A stretch of 64,000 nt of DNA from Tabrizicola oligotrophica (GTDB lineage: Bacteria > Pseudomonadota > Alphaproteobacteria > Rhodobacterales > Rhodobacteraceae): positions 186,001 through 250,000 of the forward strand of contig NZ_JAAIVJ010000001.1 of NCBI RefSeq assembly GCF_011008935.1, given 5' to 3'. Position numbers and translations under genes: made by a program. Shown here in pieces: positions 18,815 to 29,636 of this stretch. Each line of letters begins with the position of its first letter. The stretch's first letter is position 1. The notes under the pieces were generated by a model, which was not told where the DNA came from, ran no database searches, and saw only the letters and a list, made by a program, of their open reading frames with translations.

Positions 18815-18908
18815 GGTGGGTCATTGACCCACCCTACGCAATGACGGGCAGGGTGGGGCTCTACCCTGCGCCGATAGGACGACAGGTAGGGTGGGTCATT
18901 GACCCACC
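18815..18908. repeat. Three-hairpin palindromic (REP-like) cluster between nuoJ and nuoK
   Basis: Two identical 19-bp palindromes (9-1-9, GGTGGGTCA-T-TGACCCACC) lie at 18815-18833 and 18890-18908. Between them is GCAGGGT (18848-18854) paired with ACCCTGC (18863-18869). The second 19-mer is preceded by GTAG, and the first is followed by CTACG, so the two form mirror-image units. A related palindrome lies at 53356-53374. Confidence 0.8.
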
Positions 18909-18951
18909 ATCCAGACAAGACAATGGGCACCAAGCCCTGAGGGACATGAGA

Positions 18952-19257
18952 ATGGTAGGACTTGAACATTACCTGACGGTGGCAGCGGCGCTGTTCGTCA
19001 TCGGCATCTTCGGCATCTTCCTGAACCGGAAGAACGTCATCGTCATCCTCATGTCGATCGAACTGATGCTTCTGGCGGTGAACATCAACTTCGTCGCCTT
19101 CTCCTCCTACCTCGGCGATCTCGTCGGGCAGGTCTTCACCCTGTTCGTGCTGACCGTGGCCGCCGCCGAAGCGGCGATCGGTCTGGCGATCCTCGTGGTG
19201 TTCTTCCGCAACCGCGGCACCATCGACGTCGAAGACGTCAACGTGATGAAAGGCTGA
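18952..19257 (+). CDS. nuoK: NADH-quinone oxidoreductase subunit K
   Basis: NuoK (ND4L) is a 101-residue subunit with three transmembrane helices. The start at 18952 (MVGLEHYL) gives the exact family length, and GAGGGA lies 7 nt upstream; the upstream in-frame stretch runs through the repeat cluster and is rejected. Two membrane glutamates of the proton path are seen in [10 protein letters not shown] and [11 protein letters not shown]. Its stop is 4 nt from nuoL. Confidence 0.97.
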   Translation: MVGLEHYLTVAAALFVIGIFGIFLNRKNVIVILMSIELMLLAVNINFVAFSSYLGDLVGQVFTLFVLTVAAAEAAIGLAILVVFFRNRGTIDVEDVNVMKG

Positions 19258-19261
19258 CGCG

Positions 19262-21430
19262 ATGGCTCAGATCATTCTCTTTGCTCCGCTGATCGGGGCC
19301 ATCCTCTGCGGCTTTGGCTGGCGCCTGATCGGCGAGAAGCCGGCGCAGATCCTGACCACTGCGATGATCTTCCTCGCCGCCGCGCTGTCGTGGAACATCT
19401 TCCTGACCTTCGACGGCGTGACCCAGCACATCACCGTGCTACGGTTCATTGAATCCGGTGCGCTGTCGACCGAATGGGGCATCCGGCTTGACCGGCTGAC
19501 CGCCATCATGCTGGTGGTGGTGAACTCGGTCTCGGCACTCGTCCATCTCTACTCGTTCGGCTACATGGCGCATGACGACAACTGGGCGCATGGCGAGCCC
19601 TACCGGGCGCGCTTCTTCGCTTACCTCTCGTTCTTCACCTTTGCCATGCTGTCGCTGGTCACGGCCGACAACCTTGTCCAGATGTTCTTCGGCTGGGAAG
19701 GCGTGGGCGTCGCCTCCTACCTCCTGATCGGCTTCTACTACCGCAAGCCCTCGGCCAATGCCGCCGCCATTAAGGCCTTTGTCGTCAACCGCGTCGGTGA
19801 CTTCGGCTTTGCCCTTGGCATCTTCGGCCTCTTTTACCTGACCGACTCGATCAAGTTCGACGACGTGTTCGCCGCCGCTCCGGTGCTGGCCGAAACCAAC
19901 CTGCGCTTCCTCTGGACCGAATGGAATGCCGCCAACCTGCTGGGCGTTCTCCTGTTCATCGGCGCCATGGGCAAGTCGGCGCAGCTTCTCCTGCACACCT
20001 GGCTGCCGGACGCGATGGAAGGCCCGACCCCGGTGTCGGCGCTGATCCACGCCGCGACCATGGTGACGGCGGGGGTGTTCCTCGTCTGCCGGATGTCGCC
20101 GCTTTACGAATACGCGCCCGAGGCCTCGGCCTTCATCACCGTCCTTGGCGCCACCACCGCCTTCTTCGCCGCGACCGTGGGTCTGGTGCAGAACGACATC
20201 AAGCGCGTCATCGCCTATTCGACCTGTTCGCAGCTTGGCTACATGTTCGTGGCCGCCGGGGTGGGCGTCTATCCGGTGGCGATGTTCCACCTGTTCACGC
20301 ACGCATTCTTCAAGGCCATGCTGTTCCTTGGCGCCGGCTCGGTCATCCATGCCATGCACCATGAGCAGGACATGCGGAATTACGGCGGTCTGCGCAAGAA
20401 GATCCCGCTCACGTTCTGGGCCATGCTGATCGGCACGCTTGCCATCACAGGCGTCGGCATTCCGCTGACCCATTACGGCTTTGCCGGCTTCCTGTCGAAA
20501 GACGCGGTCATTGAGTCCGCCTATGCCGGCTCCAGCTATGCCTTCTGGCTTCTGGTGGTCGCCGCCTTCATGACCTCGTTCTACTCGTGGCGCCTGATGT
20601 TCCTCACCTTCTGGGGCAAGCCGCGCGGCGACCATCATGCCCATGACCATGCGCATGAATCGCCGGCCACCATGCTGGTGCCGCTCGGGGTTCTGGCCGC
20701 CGGCGCGGTGTTCGCGGGCATGCTGTGGTATGGCGTCTTCTTCGGCGACGAGGCGAAGATGCGGTCGTGGTTCGCCATGGCCCCGGCTGCCGCGCATGGC
20801 ACCGAACACGGCACCGAAGAGGCTGCGGCCGAGGGTGAGGCCACCACCACCGAACACGCCACCACCGAAGCCGCTCCGGCCGAAGGGGAGGCTGTCGCCG
20901 CCACCGAGGCTGGCCACGACGAGGCCGCGGTGACGGCCGAAGCCGCGCCCGAGGCAGGCCATGCCGCCCCCGGCGCGGCTCCGGCCGGCGCGATCTTCAT
21001 GGATGTGAAGGGCGCCCCCACGCTTCATGCCGCGCATGAGGCGCCGGTCTGGGTCAAGGTCTCGCCCTTCATCGCCATGATCCTTGGGCTGGCGCTGGCG
21101 TGGAAGTTCTACATCCGCAGCCCCGAGCTGCCGGCCAAGCTGGCCGCCCAGCAGCGCCCGCTCTACCTGTTCCTCCTGAACAAGTGGTATTTCGACGAGC
21201 TTTACGAGGTGATCTTCGTGCGCCTGGCGAAAGCACTTGGCCGGTTCCTCTGGCAAAAGGGCGATGGCTCGGTCATCGACGGCGCCTTGAACGGCATCGC
21301 CATGGGGATCATCCCCTTCTTCACCAGGCTCGCGGGCAAGGCCCAGTCGGGTTATGTCTTCACCTACGCCTTTGCCATGGTTCTGGGGATCGCATCGCTC
21401 CTCACCTGGACGGTTCTCGGGGGTCACTGA
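19262..21430 (+). CDS. nuoL: NADH-quinone oxidoreductase subunit L
   Basis: NuoL (ND5) is a distal antiporter-like proton-pumping subunit. The protein has 722 residues, longer than the roughly 610-650 usual in other bacteria. Core motifs are present ([39 protein letters not shown] in part, [17 protein letters not shown]). Extra length comes from a loop after TM13: a His-rich patch ([11 protein letters not shown], near 460) and an Ala/Glu/Thr-rich low-complexity insert at about 512-596. C-terminal helices follow, including the lateral-helix region, so the gene is intact. Confidence 0.96.
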   Translation: MAQIILFAPLIGAILCGFGWRLIGEKPAQILTTAMIFLAAALSWNIFLTFDGVTQHITVLRFIESGALSTEWGIRLDRLTAIMLVVVNSVSALVHLYSFGYMAHDDNWAHGEPYRARFFAYLSFFTFAMLSLVTADNLVQMFFGWEGVGVASYLLIGFYYRKPSANAAAIKAFVVNRVGDFGFALGIFGLFYLTDSIKFDDVFAAAPVLAETNLRFLWTEWNAANLLGVLLFIGAMGKSAQLLLHTWLPDAMEGPTPVSALIHAATMVTAGVFLVCRMSPLYEYAPEASAFITVLGATTAFFAATVGLVQNDIKRVIAYSTCSQLGYMFVAAGVGVYPVAMFHLFTHAFFKAMLFLGAGSVIHAMHHEQDMRNYGGLRKKIPLTFWAMLIGTLAITGVGIPLTHYGFAGFLSKDAVIESAYAGSSYAFWLLVVAAFMTSFYSWRLMFLTFWGKPRGDHHAHDHAHESPATMLVPLGVLAAGAVFAGMLWYGVFFGDEAKMRSWFAMAPAAAHGTEHGTEEAAAEGEATTTEHATTEAAPAEGEAVAATEAGHDEAAVTAEAAPEAGHAAPGAAPAGAIFMDVKGAPTLHAAHEAPVWVKVSPFIAMILGLALAWKFYIRSPELPAKLAAQQRPLYLFLLNKWYFDELYEVIFVRLAKALGRFLWQKGDGSVIDGALNGIAMGIIPFFTRLAGKAQSGYVFTYAFAMVLGIASLLTWTVLGGH

Positions 21431-21433
21431 ACC

Positions 21434-22966
21434 ATGGATAACCTCCTTTCGATCATCACCTTCATCCCGGCGGTGGCCGCCGCCATCATGGCGCTGTTCC
21501 TGCGCGGCGATGACGCGGCCGCACAAGGCAACGCCAAGTGGCTGGCGCTGCTGGCCACCATCGCCACGCTTCTGGTGTCGCTGTTCCTGCTGGTGGGCTT
21601 CGATCCGGCCAATACCGGCATGCAGTTCGTCGAGGAATTCACCTGGATCGCCGGGCTGAAATACAAGATGGGCGTCGACGGTCTGTCGATCCTCTTCGTG
21701 CTCTTGACCACCTTCCTGATGCCGATCACCATCCTGTCGACCTGGAGCGTCACCACCCGCGTCAAGGAATACATGATCGCCTTCCTCCTGCTGGAAACCC
21801 TGATGCTCGGGGTGTTCTGCGCGCTGGATCTGGTGCTGTTCTACCTGTTCTTCGAAGCCGGCCTCATTCCGATGTTCCTCATCATCGGCATCTGGGGCGG
21901 GCAGCACCGGATCTATGCCGCGTTCAAGTTCTTCCTCTACACCTTCCTCGGCTCGGTCCTGATGCTGGTGGCCATGATCGCGATGTATGTCGCGGCCGGC
22001 ACCACCGACATTCCGACGCTGATGGGCTTCGAGTTCTCCTCCGAGCCGATGGCGGTGCTGGGCTTGACGCTGACCGGCGGGCTGCAGACGCTGCTGTTCC
22101 TCGCCTTCTTCGCCTCTTTCGCGGTGAAGATGCCGATGTGGCCGGTCCACACCTGGCTGCCCGACGCGCACGTTCAGGCGCCGACCGCGGGCTCGGTCAT
22201 TCTGGCGGCGGTGCTCTTGAAGATGGGCGGCTACGGCTTCCTGCGCTTCTCGCTGCCGATGTTCCCGGTCGGCTCCTACGTCATGTCCGACGTGGTGTTC
22301 TGGATGTCGGCCATTGCCATCGTCTACACCTCGCTCGTCGCCCTGGCGCAATCGGACATGAAAAAGCTGATCGCCTATTCGTCGGTGGCGCACATGGGCT
22401 ATGTCACCATGGGCATCTTTGCGGCCAACCAGCAGGGCGTCGACGGCGCGATCTTCCAGATGCTGAGCCACGGCTTCATCTCGGGTGCCTTGTTCCTGTG
22501 CGTCGGCGTGATCTATGACCGGATGCACACCCGCGAGATCGACGCCTATGGCGGGCTGGTGAACCGGATGCCGGCCTATGCGCTGGTGTTCATGTTCTTC
22601 ACCATGGCCAACGTCGGCCTGCCGGGCACCTCCGGGTTCATCGGCGAGTTTCTCGTGCTGGTCGGCATCTTCCAGGTCAACACCTGGGTCGCCGCGGTGG
22701 CAACCTCGGGGGTGATCCTGTCGGCGGCCTATGCACTGTGGCTTTACCGCCGCGTCGCCTTCGGTGCGCTGGTGAAGGAGGCTCTGAAGACCATTCAGGA
22801 CATGAGCCGCCGCGAGCGGGCGATCTTCGCGCCGCTGATCGTGATGACGCTGCTGCTCGGGGTCTATCCGGCGCTTGTGACCGACATCATCGGGCCTTCG
22901 GTGGCCCAGCTTGTGACCGACTACCATGCTGCCCTGCCCGTCGTGGCAGAGGCCGCCACGCACTGA
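21434..22966 (+). CDS. nuoM: NADH-quinone oxidoreductase subunit M
   Basis: NuoM (ND4) is a 510-residue antiporter-like membrane subunit with about 14 helices. Typical segments are [20 protein letters not shown] (with the key glutamate), [20 protein letters not shown], the lysine-bearing [16 protein letters not shown], and [14 protein letters not shown]. The start is 3 nt after the nuoL stop. It pumps protons together with NuoL and NuoN. Confidence 0.97.
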   Translation: MDNLLSIITFIPAVAAAIMALFLRGDDAAAQGNAKWLALLATIATLLVSLFLLVGFDPANTGMQFVEEFTWIAGLKYKMGVDGLSILFVLLTTFLMPITILSTWSVTTRVKEYMIAFLLLETLMLGVFCALDLVLFYLFFEAGLIPMFLIIGIWGGQHRIYAAFKFFLYTFLGSVLMLVAMIAMYVAAGTTDIPTLMGFEFSSEPMAVLGLTLTGGLQTLLFLAFFASFAVKMPMWPVHTWLPDAHVQAPTAGSVILAAVLLKMGGYGFLRFSLPMFPVGSYVMSDVVFWMSAIAIVYTSLVALAQSDMKKLIAYSSVAHMGYVTMGIFAANQQGVDGAIFQMLSHGFISGALFLCVGVIYDRMHTREIDAYGGLVNRMPAYALVFMFFTMANVGLPGTSGFIGEFLVLVGIFQVNTWVAAVATSGVILSAAYALWLYRRVAFGALVKEALKTIQDMSRRERAIFAPLIVMTLLLGVYPALVTDIIGPSVAQLVTDYHAALPVVAEAATH

Positions 22967-22978
22967 AGGACCGATCCG

Positions 22979-24418
22979 ATGACTGGTGTTGATTTTCCGA
23001 TCCTCCTGCCCGAGATCCTCCTTGCGGTCTATGCGATGGCGGCGCTGATGCTGGGTGTCTATGGCGGCAAGGACAAGCTGGCGGGCCTCGTGACCTGGGC
23101 CACGGCCGGGCTTTTCGTGGCGCTGGCGCTGCTCATCGCGCTGCGCGGCGGCGTGGGGGCCGAAGCCTTTGGCGGCATGTTCGTCGATGATGCCTTTGCC
23201 CGCTTTGCCAAGGTGGTGATCCTGATTTCGGCCGCCGGCGTCCTGGTCATGGCGCAGGACTACATGGCGCGGCGCGACCTGGCCCGCTTCGAATACCCGA
23301 TCCTGGCCACGCTGTCGGTCATCGGCATGATGGTGATGGTCTCGGCCGGCGACCTGATGGCGCTTTACATGGGGCTCGAGCTGCAATCGCTGGCGCTTTA
23401 CGTCATGGCCGCGATGCGGCGCGAGTCGGCGAAATCGACCGAGGCCGGCCTGAAGTACTTCGTCCTCGGGGCGCTGTCGTCGGGCCTCTTGCTCTACGGC
23501 GCCTCGCTGGTCTATGGCTTTGCCGGAACCACCGATTTTGCCGGCATCGCCTCGACCCTGACTGAGGGGCATGCGCCCTTGGGCCTGTTGTTCGGTCTGG
23601 TCTTCCTGATCTCGGGCATGGCCTTCAAGGTCTCGGCCGTGCCGTTCCACATGTGGACGCCCGATGTCTACGAAGGCGCCCCGACCCCGGTGACCGCCTT
23701 CTTCGCCACCGCGCCCAAGGTGGCCGCCATGGCGCTGATTGCCCGGGTGATCCAGGACGCCTTTGGCGGCATCCCGGGCGACTGGAGCCAGGTTCTGGCG
23801 GCGCTTGCCGTGCTGTCGATGTTCCTTGGCGCCGTGGCCGCGATCGGCCAGCGCGACATCAAGCGCCTGATGGCCTATTCCTCGATCGCGCATATGGGCT
23901 ATGCGCTGGTCGGCCTCGCCGCCGCGACGCCGCAGGGCGTGCAGGCGACGCTGATCTACATGGCGATCTATGTCACCATGAACCTTGGCACCTTCGCCTT
24001 CATCCTGTCGATGGAGCGTGACGGCCGCCCGGTGACCGAGATCGGCGCGCTGAACCAGTTCGCGCGGGCCGAGCCGCTGAAGGCGCTGGCGATGCTGGTG
24101 CTCTTGTTCTCGCTGGCCGGCGTGCCGCCGATGCTGGGCTTTTTCGGCAAGTTCTATGTCCTGAGGGCCGCCGTCGACGCAGGCCTGGTCTGGCTGGCCG
24201 TGGCCGGTGCCGTGGCCTCGGTGATCGGGGCCTTCTACTACCTGCGCATCGTCTATTTCATGTATTTCGGGGCCGAGCAGGACCCGGTGCAAAGCCGGAT
24301 GTCGGCGGTGCAATGGCTGATGCTGGTGGGGGTTGCGGCGGTGATGATCCTTGGTGTCGTCAACCTTTTCGGCATCGAGGCGCTTGCCCTCGACGCCGCC
24401 GAGGCGCTGATTGGGTAA
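22979..24418 (+). CDS. nuoN: NADH-quinone oxidoreductase subunit N
   Basis: NuoN (ND2) is a 479-residue antiporter-like membrane subunit. Diagnostic segments are [17 protein letters not shown] (glutamate in TM5), [40 protein letters not shown] and [15 protein letters not shown]. It is the last nuo gene; the ribosome site AAGGACCGATCCG precedes the ATG. It is followed by the second copy of the repeat that also lies upstream of nuoA. Confidence 0.97.
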   Translation: MTGVDFPILLPEILLAVYAMAALMLGVYGGKDKLAGLVTWATAGLFVALALLIALRGGVGAEAFGGMFVDDAFARFAKVVILISAAGVLVMAQDYMARRDLARFEYPILATLSVIGMMVMVSAGDLMALYMGLELQSLALYVMAAMRRESAKSTEAGLKYFVLGALSSGLLLYGASLVYGFAGTTDFAGIASTLTEGHAPLGLLFGLVFLISGMAFKVSAVPFHMWTPDVYEGAPTPVTAFFATAPKVAAMALIARVIQDAFGGIPGDWSQVLAALAVLSMFLGAVAAIGQRDIKRLMAYSSIAHMGYALVGLAAATPQGVQATLIYMAIYVTMNLGTFAFILSMERDGRPVTEIGALNQFARAEPLKALAMLVLLFSLAGVPPMLGFFGKFYVLRAAVDAGLVWLAVAGAVASVIGAFYYLRIVYFMYFGAEQDPVQSRMSAVQWLMLVGVAAVMILGVVNLFGIEALALDAAEALIG

Positions 24419-24454
24419 GGGATCTCCTGCGGCACCCCCGGGGGTTTCACACCC

Positions 24455-24528
24455 CCCACGGCATTGGTTTCTCGGACCAATGGCGTAACCAATGCCATAC
24501 CCCGTGGGATATTTCCGCCAGCATGAAA
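24455..24528 (+). repeat. Structured intergenic repeat, copy 2 (downstream of nuoN)
   Basis: GGCATTGGTT (24460-24469) pairs perfectly with AACCAATGCC (24487-24496) around a 17-nt loop; the outer bases CCCAC (24455-24459) and GTGGG (24504-24508) can extend it. Downstream is the same GGATATTTCCG segment as in copy 1 (6177-6263). The second base pair of the arm is G-C here and C-G in copy 1. It ends about 13 nt before birA. Confidence 0.8.
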
Positions 24529-24541
24529 GCGAGGCCGGGAG

Positions 24542-25297
24542 ATGAGCGGTCAGGACTGGCCCGAGGGCACCGGGCGGCATGTGCTGGCGGTGACCGACAG
24601 CACCAACGCCCATGCGCTGCGGGAGGCCCCTGTCCTGCAGGGGCCTGCGTGGTTTCTGGGGTTGGAACAGACGGCGGGGCGGGGGCGGCGGGCAAGGGCC
24701 TGGGCCAGCCCGCGCGGCAATTTCCACGCCACGCTGCTGTTGGCGCCGACGGAAAGCCCGGAGCAGGTGGCGCTGCGCAGCTTTGCCGCCGCGCTGGCCC
24801 TGCGCGACGCCTTCGTGGCGCTGACCGGCCTGCCGGCGGCATTCAGCCTGAAATGGCCGAACGATGTGCTGCTGAACGGCGCCAAGGTGGCGGGCATTCT
24901 TCTGGAGGCCACCTCGGCCGGGGCAGGGGTGCAGGCGCTGGCCATCGGCATCGGCGTCAACCTGATCGCTCATCCCGATCCGTCAGTGATGGAGGCGGGC
25001 GCGCTGCCGGCAGTCTCGCTGTTGTCGGAAACCGGGGTGCGGATCGCTCCCGAGACCTTCCTTGACGCGCTGGCGCCGGCCTATGCCCGCTGGGAGGCGA
25101 TGTTCACTGCCCAGGGCTTTGCGCCCCTGCGCGCGGCCTGGCTGGCCCATGCCGCGAAGATCGGCGAGCCGATCCGCGCCCGCACCGGCAAGGACACCCA
25201 TTTCGGGGTGTTCGACACGATTGATTCACAAGGTAACCTCATTCTCCTGACGGCCACCGGGCGACTGGCGATTCCGGCGGCCGAGGTGTTCTTCTGA
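24542..25297 (+). CDS. birA: Biotin--[acetyl-CoA-carboxylase] ligase
   Basis: This 251-residue biotin protein ligase attaches biotin to the carboxyl carrier protein. It is a single-function enzyme: it starts directly with the catalytic domain (VLAVTDSTNAHA), so the DNA-binding HTH of E. coli BirA is missing. The biotin/ATP loop is GRGRRARAWASPRGNF, followed by LKWPNDVLLNGAKVAGIL with the catalytic lysine region. A small C-terminal SH3-like domain follows. It starts 123 nt after nuoN and is 11 nt from coaX. Confidence 0.93.
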   Translation: MSGQDWPEGTGRHVLAVTDSTNAHALREAPVLQGPAWFLGLEQTAGRGRRARAWASPRGNFHATLLLAPTESPEQVALRSFAAALALRDAFVALTGLPAAFSLKWPNDVLLNGAKVAGILLEATSAGAGVQALAIGIGVNLIAHPDPSVMEAGALPAVSLLSETGVRIAPETFLDALAPAYARWEAMFTAQGFAPLRAAWLAHAAKIGEPIRARTGKDTHFGVFDTIDSQGNLILLTATGRLAIPAAEVFF

Positions 25298-25308
25298 AAG
25301 GGGCGGGC

Positions 25309-26082
25309 ATGCTTCTGGCCATCGACTGCGGCAACACCAACACGGTGTTCTCGATCTGGAACGGCACGCGGTTTCTGGCCACATGGCGCATCGCCACCGA
25401 CCACACCCGCACGGCGGACGAATATTTCGTCTGGCTCTCCAGCCTGCTGGCCCTGACCAAGACCGAGGCGCAGATTTCGGAGGCCATCATCAGCAGCACG
25501 GTGCCGCGCGTCGTGTTCAACCTGCGGGTGCTGTGTGACCGCTATTTCGGCTGCCGCCCGCTGGTCGTCGGCAAGCCGGAATGCCGCTTGCCCGTCGCCC
25601 CGCGCGTCGATCAGGGCACTACGGTCGGTCCCGACCGGCTGGTCAACACCGTGGCCGGCTATGACCGCCACGGCGGCAACCTGATCGTCGTCGATTTCGG
25701 CACCGCGACCACCTTTGATGTGGTCGACCATGACGGCGCCTATGTCGGCGGGGTGATCGCGCCGGGCGTCAATCTCAGTCTTGAAGCCCTGCACATGGCT
25801 GCCGCCGCGCTGCCCCACGTCGACGTGACCAAACCGGCGAAAGCCATCGGCACGAATACGGTGGCCTGCATGCAGTCCGGCGTGTATTGGGGCTATATCG
25901 GCCTGATCGAGGGAATCACCCGCGAAGTGCGGCGCGAATGGGCCGGGCCGATGAAAGTGATTGCGACCGGCGGGCTGGCGAGCCTTTTTGCCCAAGGGAC
26001 CGACCTGTTTCATGCGATCGAGGATGACCTGACCATGCATGGCCTCGTCCTCATCAACGATTACAACAAGGAAACTCCATGA
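25309..26082 (+). CDS. coaX: Type III pantothenate kinase
   Basis: This 257-residue CoaX performs the first step of coenzyme A synthesis from pantothenate. The N-terminal phosphate motif is AIDCGNTNTVFSIW, and the second half has VDFGTATTFDVVD (adenosine site) and GGVIAPGVNLSLEAL. Type III kinases are not inhibited by CoA as type I is. The stop overlaps the rnj start by ATGA; the birA-coaX-rnj order after nuo recurs in related bacteria. Confidence 0.94.
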   Translation: MLLAIDCGNTNTVFSIWNGTRFLATWRIATDHTRTADEYFVWLSSLLALTKTEAQISEAIISSTVPRVVFNLRVLCDRYFGCRPLVVGKPECRLPVAPRVDQGTTVGPDRLVNTVAGYDRHGGNLIVVDFGTATTFDVVDHDGAYVGGVIAPGVNLSLEALHMAAAALPHVDVTKPAKAIGTNTVACMQSGVYWGYIGLIEGITREVRREWAGPMKVIATGGLASLFAQGTDLFHAIEDDLTMHGLVLINDYNKETP

Positions 26083-27755
26083 GTGGTGAGCGTCTGATCT
26101 ATCTTCCCCTTGGCGGGGCCGGCGAAATCGGCATGAACGCCTATGTCTACGGCTATGGCCGTCCGGGGAAGGAACGGCTGATGCTGGTCGATCTGGGCGT
26201 CGCCTTCCCGGATATGGACACCTCGCCCGGCGTCGATGTCATCGTGCCCGATGTCAGTTGGCTGGTGGACAACCTCGACCGGCTGGACGGGATCATCATC
26301 ACCCATGCCCATGAGGACCATATCGGCGCCCTGCCGCATCTCTGGCCGCTCTTGAAAAAGCCGGTCTATGCCCGCCGGTTCACCGCCGCCATCGGGCGGC
26401 TGAAGTTTGAAGAGGCCGGGCTGCCGCTGGATGCCATCATCACGGTCGAGCCACGGCCGGCCGCGGTGGAGATCGGGCCTTTCAAGGTGCAGTTCCTGCC
26501 CTTGTCGCATTCGATCCCGGAAAGCGCCGGCCTTGTCATCGACACGCCGGCGGGCCGCATTCTGCACACCGGCGATTTCAAGCGCGACCCGACGCCGATC
26601 GTCGGCGAGGGCTGGGATGACGCGGTGATGGAGGCGGTCGCGGCCGAAGCGCCGGTCAAGGCGATGATGTGCGATTCGACCAACGTCTTTTCGCCGCTGC
26701 CGGGCCGGTCGGAGGCCACGCTGGCCGAACCCCTGACCGAGTTGATTGCCAAGGCCGGGGGCATGGTGGTGGCGACCACCTTTGCCTCCAACGTCGCGCG
26801 TCTGAAAACCCTCGCCGAGGCGGCGCGGGCGGCGGACCGGTCGATTTGCGTTCTGGGCCGGGCGATGAAGCGCATGGTCGCAGTGGCCGAGGAAACCGGA
26901 GTCCTGACCGGCTTTCCGCGCCATGTGACCCCGGAGGAGGCGCTGGAAATCCCGCGCCGCAACCTGATGCTGCTGGTGACGGGCAGTCAGGGCGAGCGGC
27001 GCGCGGCCTCGGCGGCGCTGTCGCGCGGCAAGTATCTGGGCTTCGAGATGAAACCGGGCGATACGTTCCTGTTCTCGTCCAAGACCATTCCGGGCAATGA
27101 GCGCAGCGTCTTGCGCATCATGAACGCGCTGTCGGAAACCGGCGTCGACATCGTTGACGACGCGGGCGGCAAGTATCACGTCTCGGGCCATGCCAACCGG
27201 CCCGATCTGGAGCATGCCCACCGGGTCTTCCTGCCCGACATGCTGATCCCGATGCATGGCGAACACCGCCACCTGCGCGAACATGTCCGCATCGCACATG
27301 AGGCCGGGATCGCCGGCATGGTCGCCACTAACGGCATGATGATCGACCTGACCGGCGAGGTGCCGAAGCTTGCCGAACATGTCGAGACTGGCCGGGTCTA
27401 TCTGGATGGCACGGCGCTGGTGGGGGCGCTGGATGGCGTGGTGCGCGACCGCATCCGCATGGCGCTGAACGGCGTGGCCATGGTCTCGGTGATCCTTGAC
27501 GAACAGAACGAACCTCTGGGCGAGGCCTGGGTGGAGCTGCTGGGCCTGCCCGCGACCGGGCTGGGCGAGCGGCCGCTGAACGAGACGATGGAGACCGAGC
27601 TGACCGAGTTCCTCGACGCCGCCTCGGGCAAGATCCTGTCGGATGACGACCGGCTGGACGAGGCCCTGAAGCGCATCGTGCGGCAGGTCGCCATGGAGGA
27701 GGTCGGCAAGAAACCCGAGGTGCGGGTGGTCATCAGCCGGCTGTCGGCAGAGTAA
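26079..27755 (+). CDS. rnj: Ribonuclease J
   Basis: This 558-residue RNase J belongs to the metallo-beta-lactamase and beta-CASP superfamily and processes and degrades RNA as an endo- and 5'-exonuclease. The Zn-binding motif is THAHEDHIG (H76, H78, D80, H81). Later metal residues lie in PLSHSIPES and HTGDFK, and the beta-CASP region ends with SGHANRPDLE. The C-terminal domain (about 450-558) is present. It closes the birA operon and is followed directly by a strong terminator. Confidence 0.95.
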   Translation: MSGERLIYLPLGGAGEIGMNAYVYGYGRPGKERLMLVDLGVAFPDMDTSPGVDVIVPDVSWLVDNLDRLDGIIITHAHEDHIGALPHLWPLLKKPVYARRFTAAIGRLKFEEAGLPLDAIITVEPRPAAVEIGPFKVQFLPLSHSIPESAGLVIDTPAGRILHTGDFKRDPTPIVGEGWDDAVMEAVAAEAPVKAMMCDSTNVFSPLPGRSEATLAEPLTELIAKAGGMVVATTFASNVARLKTLAEAARAADRSICVLGRAMKRMVAVAEETGVLTGFPRHVTPEEALEIPRRNLMLLVTGSQGERRAASAALSRGKYLGFEMKPGDTFLFSSKTIPGNERSVLRIMNALSETGVDIVDDAGGKYHVSGHANRPDLEHAHRVFLPDMLIPMHGEHRHLREHVRIAHEAGIAGMVATNGMMIDLTGEVPKLAEHVETGRVYLDGTALVGALDGVVRDRIRMALNGVAMVSVILDEQNEPLGEAWVELLGLPATGLGERPLNETMETELTEFLDAASGKILSDDDRLDEALKRIVRQVAMEEVGKKPEVRVVISRLSAE

Positions 27756-27759
27756 AAAA

Positions 27760-27784
27760 AGCCCCGCTTCGGCGGGGCTTTTTC

Positions 27785-27785
<1 letters not shown>
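27760..27785. terminator. Bidirectional terminator between rnj and the DEAD-box helicase gene
   Basis: AGCCCCGC (27760-27767), tetraloop TTCG, GCGGGGCT (27772-27779), flanked by a run of A on the left and T on the right. It serves the convergent genes on both strands; the rnj stop lies inside the A tract. Confidence 0.93.
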
Positions 27786-29437
<1,652 letters not shown>

Positions 29438-29479
29438 CAGCGTCCTGAAACTGCGGGATCGGCCCGCAAGGGAATAGGG

Positions 29480-29503
29480 GGGACGCGGCATTCCGGGCGT
29501 CCC
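29480..29503 (-). other. Hairpin in the leader of the helicase gene
   Basis: GGGACGC (29480-29486) can pair with GCGTCCC (29497-29503) across a 10-nt loop, within the roughly 100-nt leader between the predicted promoter and the start codon. Leaders of DEAD-box genes can be autoregulatory; here this is only a possibility. Confidence 0.35.
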
Positions 29504-29535
29504 GGCGTCGTGGGGCCAGTGCCCCATCTCAGGGG

Positions 29536-29564
29536 CCGATACTGGAAAACGGGCTTTGCGTCAA
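29536..29564 (-). promoter_or_regulatory. Candidate promoter of the DEAD-box helicase gene
   Basis: On the minus strand TTGACG (29559-29564) is followed after 17 nt by TATCGG (29536-29541). It predicts a leader of about 90-100 nt before ATG 29437. Confidence 0.5.
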
Positions 29565-29584
29565 GCAAGCCGGAAAAAACGCAG

Positions 29585-29610
29585 AAAACCCGCCGGTTGC
29601 GGCGGGTTTT
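29585..29610 (-). terminator. Terminator of the ALDH7-like dehydrogenase gene
   Basis: On the minus strand AAAACCCGCC pairs with GGCGGGTTTT (10 bp, loop of 6), followed by TCTGCGTTTTTT. It lies 26 nt after the dehydrogenase stop codon and separates it from the helicase gene. Confidence 0.85.
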
Positions 29611-29636
29611 CCGGGTTCTGGCGCGGGGGCAGCCCC

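Noticed and set aside
18841-18951. Longer nuoK starting within the palindromic repeat
   Set aside because: NuoK is 101 residues in the family, and the ribosome site fits ATG 18952.
19439-24973. Very long open frame (over 1800 codons) on the minus strand, opposite nuoL, nuoM and nuoN
   Set aside because: It lies opposite three certain genes. Its product is a low-complexity His/Arg/Gln/Gly-rich sequence, which is what GC-rich third positions produce in reverse. It has no recognisable domain.
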